From Meiothermus luteus (GTDB lineage Bacteria > Deinococcota > Deinococci > Deinococcales > Thermaceae), in contig NZ_QWKZ01000006.1 of the NCBI RefSeq assembly GCF_003574085.1, forward strand, positions 1 through 45,396: a stretch of DNA of 45,396 bases, read 5' to 3'. Positions 15,156 through 24,355 of this stretch are shown in pieces (positions within the stretch are counted from its first letter, which is position 1; every line of letters begins with the position of its first letter). Under the pieces are notes generated by a model, which saw only the letters and a program-made list of their open reading frames with translations, did no database searches and was not told the origin of the DNA. A program made the position numbers and the translations under genes.

Positions 15156-16611
15156 GGGCTTCCTCCTTTATGCCGCTCAGGAAGCGGGCGATGATGAGCT
15201 GCTCCACAAAGGTCAGCAGTTGTTTGCGGTAGGTAGGCGTGTCGCTGGTGGGGGCGGGGATTTTCAGGTCGCGGGCTTCCTTGCGGGCCAAGACCCGTTG
15301 GGCCTCCTTGTAGAGGTAGTCGGCCCGCATGTCGTCTTGCCACTCCTGCACCAGCTTGTGTAGCTCGTGGGCTAGGCCGCGGGTAATCTTGCGGTTTTGG
15401 TAGGCCTCGAGGAGTTCGTTCCAAGATAGCTTGTCCCAGCGCTGCACGGTGACGATAGGTGCGCCGCCCCGGGTATGCAGGGCTACGGCCAGGGCATTCC
15501 GGCCCCCGTTCTTGGCGGCTTTTTCAGCTTCCCGCGCATTTTCCAAGGAGATAGAAAGCGGTTCCCGATAGTGCACAATGGCTATTCCCGCAGAGAGGGT
15601 TCCCTTCACCTGGTGCCGGAACGCTTCGGAAAGCTCTTTGGCGCACGCCACCGCCTGGTTCACCGGCAAAAAGGCCAATACATCATCGCCGCCGGAGTAG
15701 ACCATAAAGCCGCGGTACTTGGGGACAATTTTCCGGGCCTCTTGGGCAAACTCGTCTAGGCTTTTGGAAAGCCGGCGGTGGGCCTCGGGGTCGTCCTGGC
15801 GGCTGATTAGCTCACCCATGCGGTCGCCATCGGCTACCAGGATGGCCAAGTAGGGCTGGGGCTCTGGGATGCGGTCTTCTTCCTCATAGCGCTCATCAGG
15901 CTCCGCTTCCGGTTTCCAGGAGCGCCTGGCCATGGTACGGGTGTCCACCACCTTGGCCGACTTCAGCGCGCCGTAGCAGCGCTTGAGCAGCGAGATGGCG
16001 TCCAGGTATTCGGTGGGCTTGATGCGCAAGGGCCGATACGTACCATCCTCCAGCCGGATGTTGGCCTCGCCCCAGTCGCGCGGGTCTATGACGGCAGCTC
16101 GAGCGGGGTCTAGGGGCGACTTGGGCACGCCCTCGTCCCCCTGATTTGTGGGGCCAAAGTCGCGTAGCGCCTTGCGCCCGGCCAACAGGCGCTCCACCGC
16201 CAGGCGGGCCTCGGGGTAGCTGCCCCTTAGGGGAACCCAGGCGGCATAGAACTCGAGAAAGTGGTCTAGCTGCTCTTTGGCCCGGTCTTGGTCTATCTGG
16301 TTCTGGTACGCCTGGGGAAGCTTGCCGATGGTGTCTTTCCAGAGCTGCTCGAGCTTCTTTTGAACCGCCTTTTTCGCGCCTTCGGCCAACCCCTTGGGGT
16401 CGCCCTCTACCTGGGCCAGAATCTTGTTGGCCCCGTCGGCGTCCTGGTCTGCGGGAAAAATGAGCTTGGCGTCATTAGAGTGCAGATACCGCGCGGCTTC
16501 CTTGCTAAGCTCCTGCAAAATCTGCGAACCCGCATACAGGTCGGCGGTGCGGCGGGCGGCGGCGATGAAGTCCTGCACCGGGCCGATGGAGATGGAGAGG
16601 AGGTGGGTCAT
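15136..16611 (-). CDS. cmr2: Cas10/Cmr2, cyclase-type, without HD nuclease domain
   Basis: 491 aa large subunit of the Cmr complex. It begins directly with the first palm (ISIGPVQDFIAAARRTADLYAGS), which in longer Cmr2 proteins comes only after about 200 residues. The HD DNase domain is therefore absent. Palm motifs are DGDRMGE near residues 261-267 and the cyclase motif GGDD at 307-310, both intact. It should make cyclic oligoadenylate when target RNA is bound, feeding the two CARF effectors encoded downstream. A linker rich in Glu/Asp/Arg (about 235-250) precedes the second palm. Confidence 0.97.
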   Translation of the reverse strand: MTHLLSISIGPVQDFIAAARRTADLYAGSQILQELSKEAARYLHSNDAKLIFPADQDADGANKILAQVEGDPKGLAEGAKKAVQKKLEQLWKDTIGKLPQAYQNQIDQDRAKEQLDHFLEFYAAWVPLRGSYPEARLAVERLLAGRKALRDFGPTNQGDEGVPKSPLDPARAAVIDPRDWGEANIRLEDGTYRPLRIKPTEYLDAISLLKRCYGALKSAKVVDTRTMARRSWKPEAEPDERYEEEDRIPEPQPYLAILVADGDRMGELISRQDDPEAHRRLSKSLDEFAQEARKIVPKYRGFMVYSGGDDVLAFLPVNQAVACAKELSEAFRHQVKGTLSAGIAIVHYREPLSISLENAREAEKAAKNGGRNALAVALHTRGGAPIVTVQRWDKLSWNELLEAYQNRKITRGLAHELHKLVQEWQDDMRADYLYKEAQRVLARKEARDLKIPAPTSDTPTYRKQLLTFVEQLIIARFLSGIKEEAHAGTGA

Positions 16612-16613
16612 GG

Positions 16614-17993
16614 TTACACCTGCCTGTAACCTTTTGATTTCACAAACTCCACTAAAGCTTCTCGGATGGACTTAGAGCCAAACTGTTTGAGTGGGAGTAC
16701 CTTCTCCCTCTCTTGAGGAGAAAGATTGACGAGTTCCTCTGTTACCCGCTGCCCATGCTCTTCAAACCTCAGCGTCAGCTTGCCCGCTTGCCAAACATGA
16801 GGAGAATCAAGAAGAACTATTGCAGGCAGATAGCCTTCCTCGGTTTTTATTGCTTTTGTGATAACTGGAGAGGCAAACCGAGAACCCAACTCATGTTCTG
16901 ACTCTGAGGAAGGTGTGTAGTTGGACTCCAGAACAAAGTTCTCATCTTCAGGGCCCTCTTCCTGAAAGTGAAAAACAATGGGCAGTCCCAGATCGGCCCT
17001 AGGAAAGCCCCTTGCTGGGTGCTCTGGCTTATGCTTCCAGCCCATATCCGGAAACCATTCGCGAATAGTATCCGGCTCTGGCCACCTCGACCGACCGAGT
17101 TTTGCAGGGTTCTTTGGATCCGAGCCCGGGTTTCTAGCAAAAGCCTTGCCTTGTCGGAACTCCTTATACGTTTCCACCGCATCTTTCCACGCCTTGACGG
17201 CCTTACCTTTTGGTTTGCCTACAAGGCACACTATTGGTGCCTTTGTAAGAAGGCTATTTTCACGCTGGGCCACTACATCCTCAATATGCAAAGACCCTTC
17301 TATTAGCTCGAGGCTCCCGCAGCCCCTCCTGGTGCGCGCACCTATTCCTCCAAATCGCACCCACATCGCTACAGCTAGTTCAACATCGTGCTTAACCTCG
17401 TTCGGAAATAAGAGGCAGAGGGTAAACCTTACGCTCCCTTCCTTGAAACAGTTGGATGGCGGTTCAATAATGGTGATCTCCCGAGTTTTCTTATCCCTTT
17501 TCGCCTTTCCTTGAAATCTGTCTTGGCCCTTTCTCAGCTTTCCCGCAACCTGGCGAGTTTTCTTATCCCTTTTCGCCTTTCCTTGAAATGGGAACAACGC
17601 ATACCCGGGGTAATCACTGAAATATGGGTACGTCTTTAGTTCTGTTCCTCCATCTTTGCGTCGGTGGTAGTAAGTGCAGCACGGGATTGGGTCTGAAGCA
17701 GCTACTTCCAGTATCCTTATGCAAACCTTGCCAGGCACGTTATCGCTCCCCCAAATCGCCTCCTCCGCCTTGAAAAGCTCTTCCGCAGATGTGTACTGCG
17801 CCCCCGCCGTAGCCCGCCACCAAAACCGCAGATGCCCCCGCACGCTCGCCGCCCGCACCGGGTTGGCGGGGTCTACCTCGCGGGGGGTGGCGCTGCCGCC
17901 GAACATGGGGGTAATGGTTTTGAGCTTCAGCGTCCAGGTGGTCAGCTCGGGCTTTTTTAGCTCCGGCGGCGGGTGAGGAACCGTCCTAGGCAT
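16614..17993 (-). CDS. cmr1: Type III-B RAMP protein Cmr1
   Basis: 459 aa Cmr1, which binds the crRNA 3' region. N-terminal family motifs are [12 protein letters not shown] and [19 protein letters not shown]; later [14 protein letters not shown] is the glycine-rich loop. The ATG at 17993 overlaps the cas7c stop by 8 bp; a TTG further upstream is less likely. Two 36-bp identical segments 72 bp apart encode [12 protein letters not shown] twice (around residues 135-175), a recent tandem duplication. From about base 17780 to the 3' end the DNA is AT-richer than its surroundings, while the first 70 codons match the GC-rich cas7c. The gene is probably a recombinant. Confidence 0.95.
   Translation of the reverse strand: MPRTVPHPPPELKKPELTTWTLKLKTITPMFGGSATPREVDPANPVRAASVRGHLRFWWRATAGAQYTSAEELFKAEEAIWGSDNVPGKVCIRILEVAASDPIPCCTYYHRRKDGGTELKTYPYFSDYPGYALFPFQGKAKRDKKTRQVAGKLRKGQDRFQGKAKRDKKTREITIIEPPSNCFKEGSVRFTLCLLFPNEVKHDVELAVAMWVRFGGIGARTRRGCGSLELIEGSLHIEDVVAQRENSLLTKAPIVCLVGKPKGKAVKAWKDAVETYKEFRQGKAFARNPGSDPKNPAKLGRSRWPEPDTIREWFPDMGWKHKPEHPARGFPRADLGLPIVFHFQEEGPEDENFVLESNYTPSSESEHELGSRFASPVITKAIKTEEGYLPAIVLLDSPHVWQAGKLTLRFEEHGQRVTEELVNLSPQEREKVLPLKQFGSKSIREALVEFVKSKGYRQV
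17482..17589 (-). repeat. In-frame tandem duplication inside cmr1
   Basis: The 36 bases at 17482-17517 are repeated exactly at 17554-17589, a period of 72 bp (24 codons). The duplicated peptide is [12 protein letters not shown], strongly basic. Confidence 0.85.
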
Positions 17994-18984
17994 GGGCCCC
18001 TCCCATCCAGGCGTCAAACCGGGCCTCGTCCCAGGTGTCCATTTCCAGCATCCGCACCCCTTTGGGTAGCCGGGCCGGGTCGGCCTTTACCTCGTAGTCG
18101 GCAAAGCGGCGGGGGGGCTTCCTCTCGTCCAGGAGCCGCGCCGAGACCACCTCGCCAAGGTCCAGCAGGCGGTGCGCGGGGGCGCAGCCCAGCATGGCCT
18201 GGCGCTTGTTCTGTTCAGCGTTATTGGGGTCGGTGCCCACGTGCTGGAAGAGGTAGAGCCTTCGGGTGGCCATATGCCCCTTGCTGGCGCTGCGGTCGTG
18301 CTCAAACATGTTCAAAAGGGCCTCCACCAATAGCTTCAGGTCGGCCTCGCTGAAGCCGGTGCCCTGGGCCAGGTGGGCGCTGATGAAGCCCTTGGCTAAG
18401 TAGAGGCCGTAGGGCACCTGGCTCTTGCGGCCCATGGTGCGGAGCTTGTCCTCGGGCTGTTCTTTTTCCCACTTCAGGTAGTCTTCCAGGGTCTTGGCGT
18501 TCTTGACGTCCTCGGCCACCGCCCCCCGGGTGATGCTGAACTCGGCGGGGAAGATGGGGTCTAGGCTTCTGGCAAAGGTAAGCTGCACCGGCCCCCGCAC
18601 CTGGCCGGCGTTGGCCCCGGTGCTCATCACCGCGCCAAAGGTGCGCACATCGAAGAAGTTCTGGCACATCCAACGGCGGGCGGCTTCCACCTTGTCCTTG
18701 GTCTTGGTGCCGGTAAAGCCCCCGGTGCGCTCGTGGGCCTCGAAGATGGGCCGGTTGAGGTTGATGCCGTGCTGCACAAAGATGGCGAAGCCAGGCACCC
18801 CCTGGCGGGCCGCCTGAACATAGTTGCGAATACGGCGCTTTAAGGCCACATCGCTCACCAGGCCGTGGCCGTCCTCGGGGTCAATGCGCGGGGCGTTGCC
18901 CGAGTCGGGGTCGCCGTTGGGGTTGCCATCTTGAACATCAAAGAAAAGCAGGAACTCGTAGCGGTTTTGGATGGGCTGGGACAT
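17986..18984 (-). CDS. cas7c: Type I-C Cascade backbone Cas7c (Csd2)
   Basis: 332 aa. The start [23 protein letters not shown] and the internal [14 protein letters not shown]...[18 protein letters not shown] are diagnostic of Csd2. Six or seven copies coat the crRNA in I-C Cascade. A good AGGAG lies upstream of the ATG at 18984. In a standard I-C operon cas4 would follow directly. Here cmr1 starts within the last codons of cas7c, and cas4 is found 8.4 kb further on. Confidence 0.97.
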   Translation of the reverse strand: MSQPIQNRYEFLLFFDVQDGNPNGDPDSGNAPRIDPEDGHGLVSDVALKRRIRNYVQAARQGVPGFAIFVQHGINLNRPIFEAHERTGGFTGTKTKDKVEAARRWMCQNFFDVRTFGAVMSTGANAGQVRGPVQLTFARSLDPIFPAEFSITRGAVAEDVKNAKTLEDYLKWEKEQPEDKLRTMGRKSQVPYGLYLAKGFISAHLAQGTGFSEADLKLLVEALLNMFEHDRSASKGHMATRRLYLFQHVGTDPNNAEQNKRQAMLGCAPAHRLLDLGEVVSARLLDERKPPRRFADYEVKADPARLPKGVRMLEMDTWDEARFDAWMGGAHA

Positions 18985-19004
18985 GGGGTATCTCCTTTCG
19001 GGCC

Positions 19005-20855
19005 TTAGGCGGTTTCGGGGCCGGATGGTTTGTCGTCCTTCTTAACGCGGCTGGCCGCGAGCTGCTGGTAGTAGCCCAGGGCAAAAAGGCTCTGCTCCTC
19101 CAGGCTCAGGGTGCGGGGCAGGGTGGGGCCCAGGACCTTCCAGACCTCAGCGAGCTGGGTGTGGAACCAGTAGGCCAGGCCGGGGGAGTCCTTGACCAGC
19201 TTGCTCAGGTGGTGCTGAGAGAGCCGCGTGAGGCGGCTCAGCACCATGGCCGGGGTGCTGCTGGCCGCGCCGTAGTAGCGCTGCACCACGCCGGCGTTGA
19301 TATCGGATTCGGCGGAGGCCTCCTGAATCTGGGCCAGCAGGCACATCAAGCGGCCACAGTGGTAGGCCGGGCTGGGGTGGTTGGGGTCTAGCGCCATCCC
19401 TATCGTTCCTCCTTTGCGGATGTGGTAAGCCTTCAGAAGCCCCATGCGGGCGTAGATGCGCCCCAGGGCGGCGGCGTCGGCTTTTTGTGCGCTGAGGGCC
19501 TCGCTAAAGGCCCCGGTCATCACCTCGGCGATGTGGGACTCCATGATGCGGGCAAGGGCCCCATAGGGAATGGGTAGGCTGGGGTTCAAGGCCGCGCGCC
19601 AGAGGGGGACTTGCAGGGTCTTGATGGGTTTGAGGTAGTCGTCGAAGTTTTGCTCGGGGGTCTTGGGGCGTTGAAGGCTCAGGAAAAGGCGGTTCAGGCC
19701 CGGCAGGCCAGCGGCCCGGTCGCCGCTTTTGCGCACGATGGCCAGGTGCTCAAACCAGGTCTTCACGGCGTTAATGAACTCTTCCAGCGAACCCGTCTGC
19801 CAGTCGCGCACCATCACCCGCCCTGAGGCCGGGCTCAGGGCTGCGGCGAAAAAGCGGGCGCCCTGCAGGCTGGGGGGGGCCTCGCCGGTTTTGAGGGCCT
19901 GGAGCACCTTGCGGGCGCGCTCCAAGGCCTGCAGTTCCTCAACCTCACCGCTGCTGGGGGCGAAGAGGTCGCGGAAGAAGTCGTCCTCCTCGGGGATGGC
20001 CCGGTCGTACCAGACCACCACCTTCATCTCGCCCAGGGTCTGGGCCCCTTCCAAAAGGGCGTCTAGCCCGGCCCGGTAGGCGGTGGCGGCTTCCTCCTCC
20101 ACCGCGGCGTTTTCACCCTGGGAAAGGCCATAAGACTCAAAGGCTTCCTTGTCGTAGGTGACCAGGGCGTGCCCGAAGGCACCGCCGCCCAGCTTGGTCA
20201 CCTTGGGGTGGGTGGAAGCGGGGGAAACCAGCTTCCCGGTGGCAAACGAGCGCATCCTGCCGCTGGCGCTCGAGGTCGGGAAAGCTTGGGCGCGAAACTG
20301 CCGCCACCAGTCGTGCCAGTCGGGGAAGTCCAGCACGCACTTCTCCTGCACGAAAAAGGAGATTTTGTCGGTGGGCTTGAGTTTGTCCGAGCCCTTTTGC
20401 TGAGTCTGGGCCTCGAGCTTCTTGGCAAACCCTGCCATCTGCGCCGGGTCGGAGAGGGCCTGGGCGATGGGCGAGAGCAAAGGCACCTCTTTTGCGGCAA
20501 GCTCAACCAGCAACCGGAAGGTCTGCTGCTTTTGCAGGTTCTTGGCATGCTCCTTGGGGTTTTTGATGTTTCCTTCCCTATCCCGCTCGGCCATCCCAAA
20601 CACCACTGCACAGGTATCGGCCAGGAAGTGGGCGGCCTGCTCGGCGGGGTACCCCTGGGCCCGTAGGTAGCCGGGCATGGCGATCATCTCGGGCTGGGAG
20701 AGGTCGGGGGCCGGTCTGGCCTGACCTAGGGGAATCAACTCGGTAAACTGCCCGCCCGCGCTCACCCCCACCAGCCAGCGAATTTCCTTTTGGGTAAAGC
20801 CGGGCTCCGTGCCCAGGCCCTTCTGCCGGGCGTACTCCACCAGCGGCGTAAGCAT
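19005..20855 (-). CDS. cas8c: Type I-C large subunit Cas8c (Csd1)
   Basis: 616 aa, the usual Csd1 size. The N terminus [14 protein letters not shown] and the [22 protein letters not shown] region are typical, as is the C-terminal helical part with [13 protein letters not shown]. Cas8c recognises the PAM and supplies an internal small-subunit-like fragment in I-C Cascade. The start overlaps the cas5c stop as TGATG. There is a 20-bp gap to cas7c. Confidence 0.96.
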   Translation of the reverse strand: MLTPLVEYARQKGLGTEPGFTQKEIRWLVGVSAGGQFTELIPLGQARPAPDLSQPEMIAMPGYLRAQGYPAEQAAHFLADTCAVVFGMAERDREGNIKNPKEHAKNLQKQQTFRLLVELAAKEVPLLSPIAQALSDPAQMAGFAKKLEAQTQQKGSDKLKPTDKISFFVQEKCVLDFPDWHDWWRQFRAQAFPTSSASGRMRSFATGKLVSPASTHPKVTKLGGGAFGHALVTYDKEAFESYGLSQGENAAVEEEAATAYRAGLDALLEGAQTLGEMKVVVWYDRAIPEEDDFFRDLFAPSSGEVEELQALERARKVLQALKTGEAPPSLQGARFFAAALSPASGRVMVRDWQTGSLEEFINAVKTWFEHLAIVRKSGDRAAGLPGLNRLFLSLQRPKTPEQNFDDYLKPIKTLQVPLWRAALNPSLPIPYGALARIMESHIAEVMTGAFSEALSAQKADAAALGRIYARMGLLKAYHIRKGGTIGMALDPNHPSPAYHCGRLMCLLAQIQEASAESDINAGVVQRYYGAASSTPAMVLSRLTRLSQHHLSKLVKDSPGLAYWFHTQLAEVWKVLGPTLPRTLSLEEQSLFALGYYQQLAASRVKKDDKPSGPETA

Positions 20856-21601
20856 CAGCCCACCCCCTTCCGCACCCGCTCGCTTTCGTAGGGGGGCACC
20901 TCGAGCACCCCCTCCACCACCTCGGCCTCAAAGAGGCTCACGCTGGGCTTCTCGCCCTTGTCGGGGCGCAACGGGGCCCCCGGCCTAGAAAGGTCAAAGA
21001 CGTCGTAGAGCATCCAGCCGATTTTTTCGCTGTAGGGCACGGGCTTGGCCTCCTCGCCCGGCTCCACCAGCCGGAAATACCCGCTAAACTCGCGGCAGCC
21101 CAAATAGGGCTGGTAGATGCACTGCCCGGATCGAGCCCGGCGCTCAAAGCTGTGTTCGATCTTCTGGCGCAGGGCATAATCTTCGCGGTAGAGCACCGCG
21201 TGGGCGGTCAGGCGGTAGCGCACGTCCTTGAGGGCCATGGTCTGGCGTTGGGTGCGGCCCTTAGTGTCCTGGCCGGTGTCGTCCTTGGTGGCATCGGCAA
21301 AAAGGGGCTCAAAGGTGCTGGGGTCCCTCATCCAGCTCTGGACGCTGCGCACACTCACCTTTTCCTTCACCTCGTTGCGCATCAGGGCGATGTAGCGCAC
21401 CGGACGCAGCACCTCAATGCGCTCAATCTGCCAGTACATGAGGGGTTTTTTGCTTTGGGGGTCAAAGTCTAGGTAGATGGCGTCGAAGATGCCCCGGGCG
21501 GCGCTGGGGGTGATGATGGGGTAGCTGAAGCGCTCCACCTTGAACTCGGGCCGGGTAAAGCAGGCCAGCTCGCCCCAAACTTCCAGGCGAAAACGTCGCA
21601 T
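20855..21601 (-). CDS. cas5c: Cas5c (Cas5d) crRNA-processing endonuclease
   Basis: 248 aa RAMP. The N terminus [38 protein letters not shown] is the Cas5d signature (with the catalytic-region Tyr/Lys area near KVERFSY). In type I-C, which lacks Cas6, Cas5c cuts the repeat at the 3' base of its stem and stays bound to the 11-nt handle. No cas6 is seen in this locus, so Cas5c is the likely source of crRNAs for the Cmr complex too. GGAGGTGCC precedes the ATG. Confidence 0.96.
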   Translation of the reverse strand: MRRFRLEVWGELACFTRPEFKVERFSYPIITPSAARGIFDAIYLDFDPQSKKPLMYWQIERIEVLRPVRYIALMRNEVKEKVSVRSVQSWMRDPSTFEPLFADATKDDTGQDTKGRTQRQTMALKDVRYRLTAHAVLYREDYALRQKIEHSFERRARSGQCIYQPYLGCREFSGYFRLVEPGEEAKPVPYSEKIGWMLYDVFDLSRPGAPLRPDKGEKPSVSLFEAEVVEGVLEVPPYESERVRKGVG

Positions 21602-21652
21602 GGCACCTCCTTTTCTGGCCTCAGCAAATCCAATCGCCGAAGAACCGCTGGC

Positions 21653-24196
21653 TTATAGGACCAGTCCTGAGCCACCCCCTTCCTCCGGCGTGAAGCCCAG
21701 TCTTGAATCGTAGAGAGCCTCGTCCGGACACAGGTACCAGTCCGGGGCCTCACCCCGCCCGTAGCGCAGAAAGACGCTCTCGAGGAAAGCAGGGGGTCCT
21801 CCTTTGGGCAGGAAGAAGGGCACGGTGTAGGGCCTAGCGCGGTGAACCCAGTCGGCGGCGATGCCCCGGTCGCGCGCCTCCTGCATGAGCGCTTTGGCCT
21901 CGTCGTTGTAGGGCACCACCACGTTCACCGCGGGCGACTCGATGATGCGGTAGCGGCGGGCGAGCTCGGCGTAGTTTTGGGTCAGGATGCAGCGTTCAAT
22001 CTCCGGGTCGCTCACGGCCTGCAGGCTGTAGAGGCTTTGGTAGTAGCGGCGGAAGGTGGCGGGGGTGAGCTCGAGCGGCCCCTCGGCCTGCAAGGCCCGG
22101 GTGAGCTTGGCGGCCTTTTCGTAGGCTTTATCGGGGTACCCCTCGTCTTCGGGCAGGAAGACCACCAGCCGCCCCTCCTTGTGCAGGCCATGCCGGTTGA
22201 CCCGGCCTGCGGTCTGGGCGATGGCCTCCAGGGGCCCCAAGGCCCGGTAGCCCAGGGGAAAGTCCAGCTCCACCCCGGCCTCCACCACCTGGGTGGCAAT
22301 CAGGCGGCAGGGTGCCCCCGCGTCAAGCCGGGCCTGCACCTCCCCCAGCACCTGTAGCCGGTGGGCCGGGCACAGCGCGGTGGAGAGGTGGTAAAGCCCC
22401 TCTAAGCTCCGCGCCTCGGCCAGGCGGAAGAGGGTGTGGGCCTGCCGCTTGAGGTTGAGCACCACCAGGGCCTGGGGGTCGGCTGCCAACAGGGCCGCCA
22501 GGTGCGACCAGGGCAACGGGCTTTTGAGCCACCAGTCCACCCCCACCCGCCGGCTCTGCTGGAAGAGCACCTCGGGCTCGGGGGCCATCTCCACCGGCCG
22601 CCAACCCTGAGGCTCACCCTGACGCACCTTCTCGTCCAGCACCTCAAAGGCGGGCTGGGTGGCGGTGGCGAAGACCACCACCGCGCCGTACTTCTCGCTG
22701 GCCAGGTGAGAGAGGGTCTTGAGGGTGGGCACGGCCAGGTGGGTGGGCAGGGTCTGCACCTCATCGAACAAAAGCACGCTCCCGGCCAGGTTGTGCAGCT
22801 TGCGGCAGGCCCCGGGGCGGCTCGCGTGCAGGCTTTCCAGAAGCTGCACATGGGTGGTGAGAACGATGGGGGCCTCCCAGTTCTCGCTTAGGAGGCGGCG
22901 CTCACGCTCTTGCAGGTCTTGCTCGTCGGAGGGCTCCTGACCCAGGGGTCGGTAGGCCAGGCTGTGGTCCTCCAGGATGTAGTGGGGGCCAAAGTCTGAG
23001 AACAGCGAGCGGTAGATTTTAGCGGTCTGGTCAAGGATGGAAAGGTACGGGAGCACCACCACGATGCGCCGAATGCGGGGGTCGCGCAGGGCCCGGCGCA
23101 GGGCGAAGCGGAGCATGGCCAGGGTCTTGCCCAGGCCCGTAGGGGCGGTGAGGGTAAAGAGTCGTCCGGAGTGCTTGGAGGCCTCTGCGGCTGCGTCGGA
23201 CAGGGCCTTGCGCAGGGCCCGGGTCTTGGCGGGAATCCGCTCGTCCTGGCCCAAGGCCTCCAGGTACGCCTCCAGGCGGGCCAAAGCCTGGCCCACCTGC
23301 AGCAAAGGTGGGGTGGGGCGGTGGTCCTGACCCCGCAGGTGGGCCTCGGTGTCCAAAAAGTCGGCATCCACCAGGGCTGAGAAGAGCATCCGGGTATCCA
23401 GCATGGCTGCGGCACTGCTGGGGGCCTCTATAGGGGCCTCGCTGGGGGGGGGCAGCTCGAGGCCGTCTTCCTGAAGGCGGCGCTTGAGCAGGTCTAAGTC
23501 TAGTTCGCTAAGCCGCAGCTCCTCTGGAAAACCCCGTCCATCCGAACGCAGCCACATGCCCTTGAGGCTCTCCTTAGCCCCGCTTTGCAACCCCAGGTGG
23601 TGGCCCTGCACGGCCAAAGCCACCGCCGGGGCGCGATACTCAAAGAGCGCCACATGCGCCCCTGCCGACCAGTGGTCCAGGCCGGAAAGCTTACCCTGCA
23701 GCCGGAGCTGGAACCGGTCGCCGTACTTACCCAGATCATGCAGCAGACCGGCCAGGTGGGCGCTTCCCTCCTCGCCGAAGGGCTGGGCCTTGGCCGCGGC
23801 AAGGGCGGCCACCTGGGCCAGGTGCGCCCTCAAAGGCTGCCAGCGGGAAGGGTCGGGGTGAGAGTGGCCCCAGAATGTAAAGGGGCTGGGTATCACGGAC
23901 GTTGAGGCGTAGCGCTCAACTATCGTCCTGGCCTCTTCCAACCAGGCCCGCCGCAAAGCCAAAGGCTCCAGCACCTCCACCCGCGCGCCCCAGCTCAGTA
24001 TCCAGGAGAGCAGCTCGAGGGGGAATCCGAAGGGATGGTTGCCGGGGTCTAGTTCAATTTCAACGAGAGTGTGGCCACCCTCGAGCTGCTCCAACAGGCG
24101 CAGGTTGGGATAGGCGTTTTCCAGACGGTGCCTTGCCACCTCGGGAGCAAAGCGCAGCCGCGCATGAACCACATAGTTTGGAAGCTCCCTTCGCAT
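21653..24196 (-). CDS. cas3: Cas3 helicase-nuclease with an N-terminal WCX-like domain
   Basis: 847 aa. From about residue 108 (FWGHSHPDPSRWQPLRAHL) it is a normal I-C Cas3. The HD nuclease shows AGLLHDLGKYGDRF near 150, Walker A TAPTGLGKT near 350, the DEAH-like box LLFDEVQTLP near 475 and motif VI QTAGRVNRHG near 660. It unwinds and degrades DNA marked by Cascade. Residues 10-100 are extra: VHARLRFAPEVARHRLEN, a beta pair with VEIELDPGNHPF, LLSWILSWGARVEVLEPLALR. This matches the C-terminal (WCX) domain of WYL regulators. The ATG at 24196 has an in-frame stop five codons upstream and no Shine-Dalgarno; a -10-like TAAAGT lies 14 bp before it. A GTG at codon 102 could give the bare Cas3 but lacks a ribosome site. 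Confidence 0.95.
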   Translation of the reverse strand: MRRELPNYVVHARLRFAPEVARHRLENAYPNLRLLEQLEGGHTLVEIELDPGNHPFGFPLELLSWILSWGARVEVLEPLALRRAWLEEARTIVERYASTSVIPSPFTFWGHSHPDPSRWQPLRAHLAQVAALAAAKAQPFGEEGSAHLAGLLHDLGKYGDRFQLRLQGKLSGLDHWSAGAHVALFEYRAPAVALAVQGHHLGLQSGAKESLKGMWLRSDGRGFPEELRLSELDLDLLKRRLQEDGLELPPPSEAPIEAPSSAAAMLDTRMLFSALVDADFLDTEAHLRGQDHRPTPPLLQVGQALARLEAYLEALGQDERIPAKTRALRKALSDAAAEASKHSGRLFTLTAPTGLGKTLAMLRFALRRALRDPRIRRIVVVLPYLSILDQTAKIYRSLFSDFGPHYILEDHSLAYRPLGQEPSDEQDLQERERRLLSENWEAPIVLTTHVQLLESLHASRPGACRKLHNLAGSVLLFDEVQTLPTHLAVPTLKTLSHLASEKYGAVVVFATATQPAFEVLDEKVRQGEPQGWRPVEMAPEPEVLFQQSRRVGVDWWLKSPLPWSHLAALLAADPQALVVLNLKRQAHTLFRLAEARSLEGLYHLSTALCPAHRLQVLGEVQARLDAGAPCRLIATQVVEAGVELDFPLGYRALGPLEAIAQTAGRVNRHGLHKEGRLVVFLPEDEGYPDKAYEKAAKLTRALQAEGPLELTPATFRRYYQSLYSLQAVSDPEIERCILTQNYAELARRYRIIESPAVNVVVPYNDEAKALMQEARDRGIAADWVHRARPYTVPFFLPKGGPPAFLESVFLRYGRGEAPDWYLCPDEALYDSRLGFTPEEGGGSGLVL

Positions 24197-24210
24197 AATC
24201 GTTCGTGTTT

Positions 24211-24216
24211 ACTTTA
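24211..24216 (-). promoter_or_regulatory. Candidate -10 box of the cas operon
   Basis: TGCTAAAGT (extended -10 form, hexamer TAAAGT at 24216-24211) ends 14 bp before the cas3 ATG. This would give a leader of about 8 nt. A convincing -35 at 16-18 bp is not visible, and no perfect CRP site was found upstream. Confidence 0.4.
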
Positions 24217-24312
24217 GCAGTCCCAGGTCTACAGGTCATCCAAATCTGCACATTCCAAACGGACATATTCATAAACTTTAGTCTCCTACGCGCAACTTCG
24301 GCGCTCCTCAAC

Positions 24313-24334
24313 AAAAAAGCCGCCCGACGGCGGC
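24313..24334 (-). terminator. Rho-independent terminator of lysS
   Basis: On the minus strand GCCGCC-GTCG-GGCGGC (24334-24319) is followed by TTTTTT (24318-24313). It lies 22 bp beyond the lysS stop and separates lysS from the cas operon. Confidence 0.85.
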
Positions 24335-24355
24335 CGGCTCACCTGAGACCTAGGC

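Noticed and set aside
24060-24314. 84-codon minus-strand frame across the cas3 start
   Set aside because: It overlaps the 5' end of cas3 in another frame and has no recognisable features.
24197-24355. A separate HTH-WYL regulator gene upstream of cas3
   Set aside because: Only 159 bp, containing the lysS terminator and the cas promoter; no coding sequence continues the WCX-like domain upstream.
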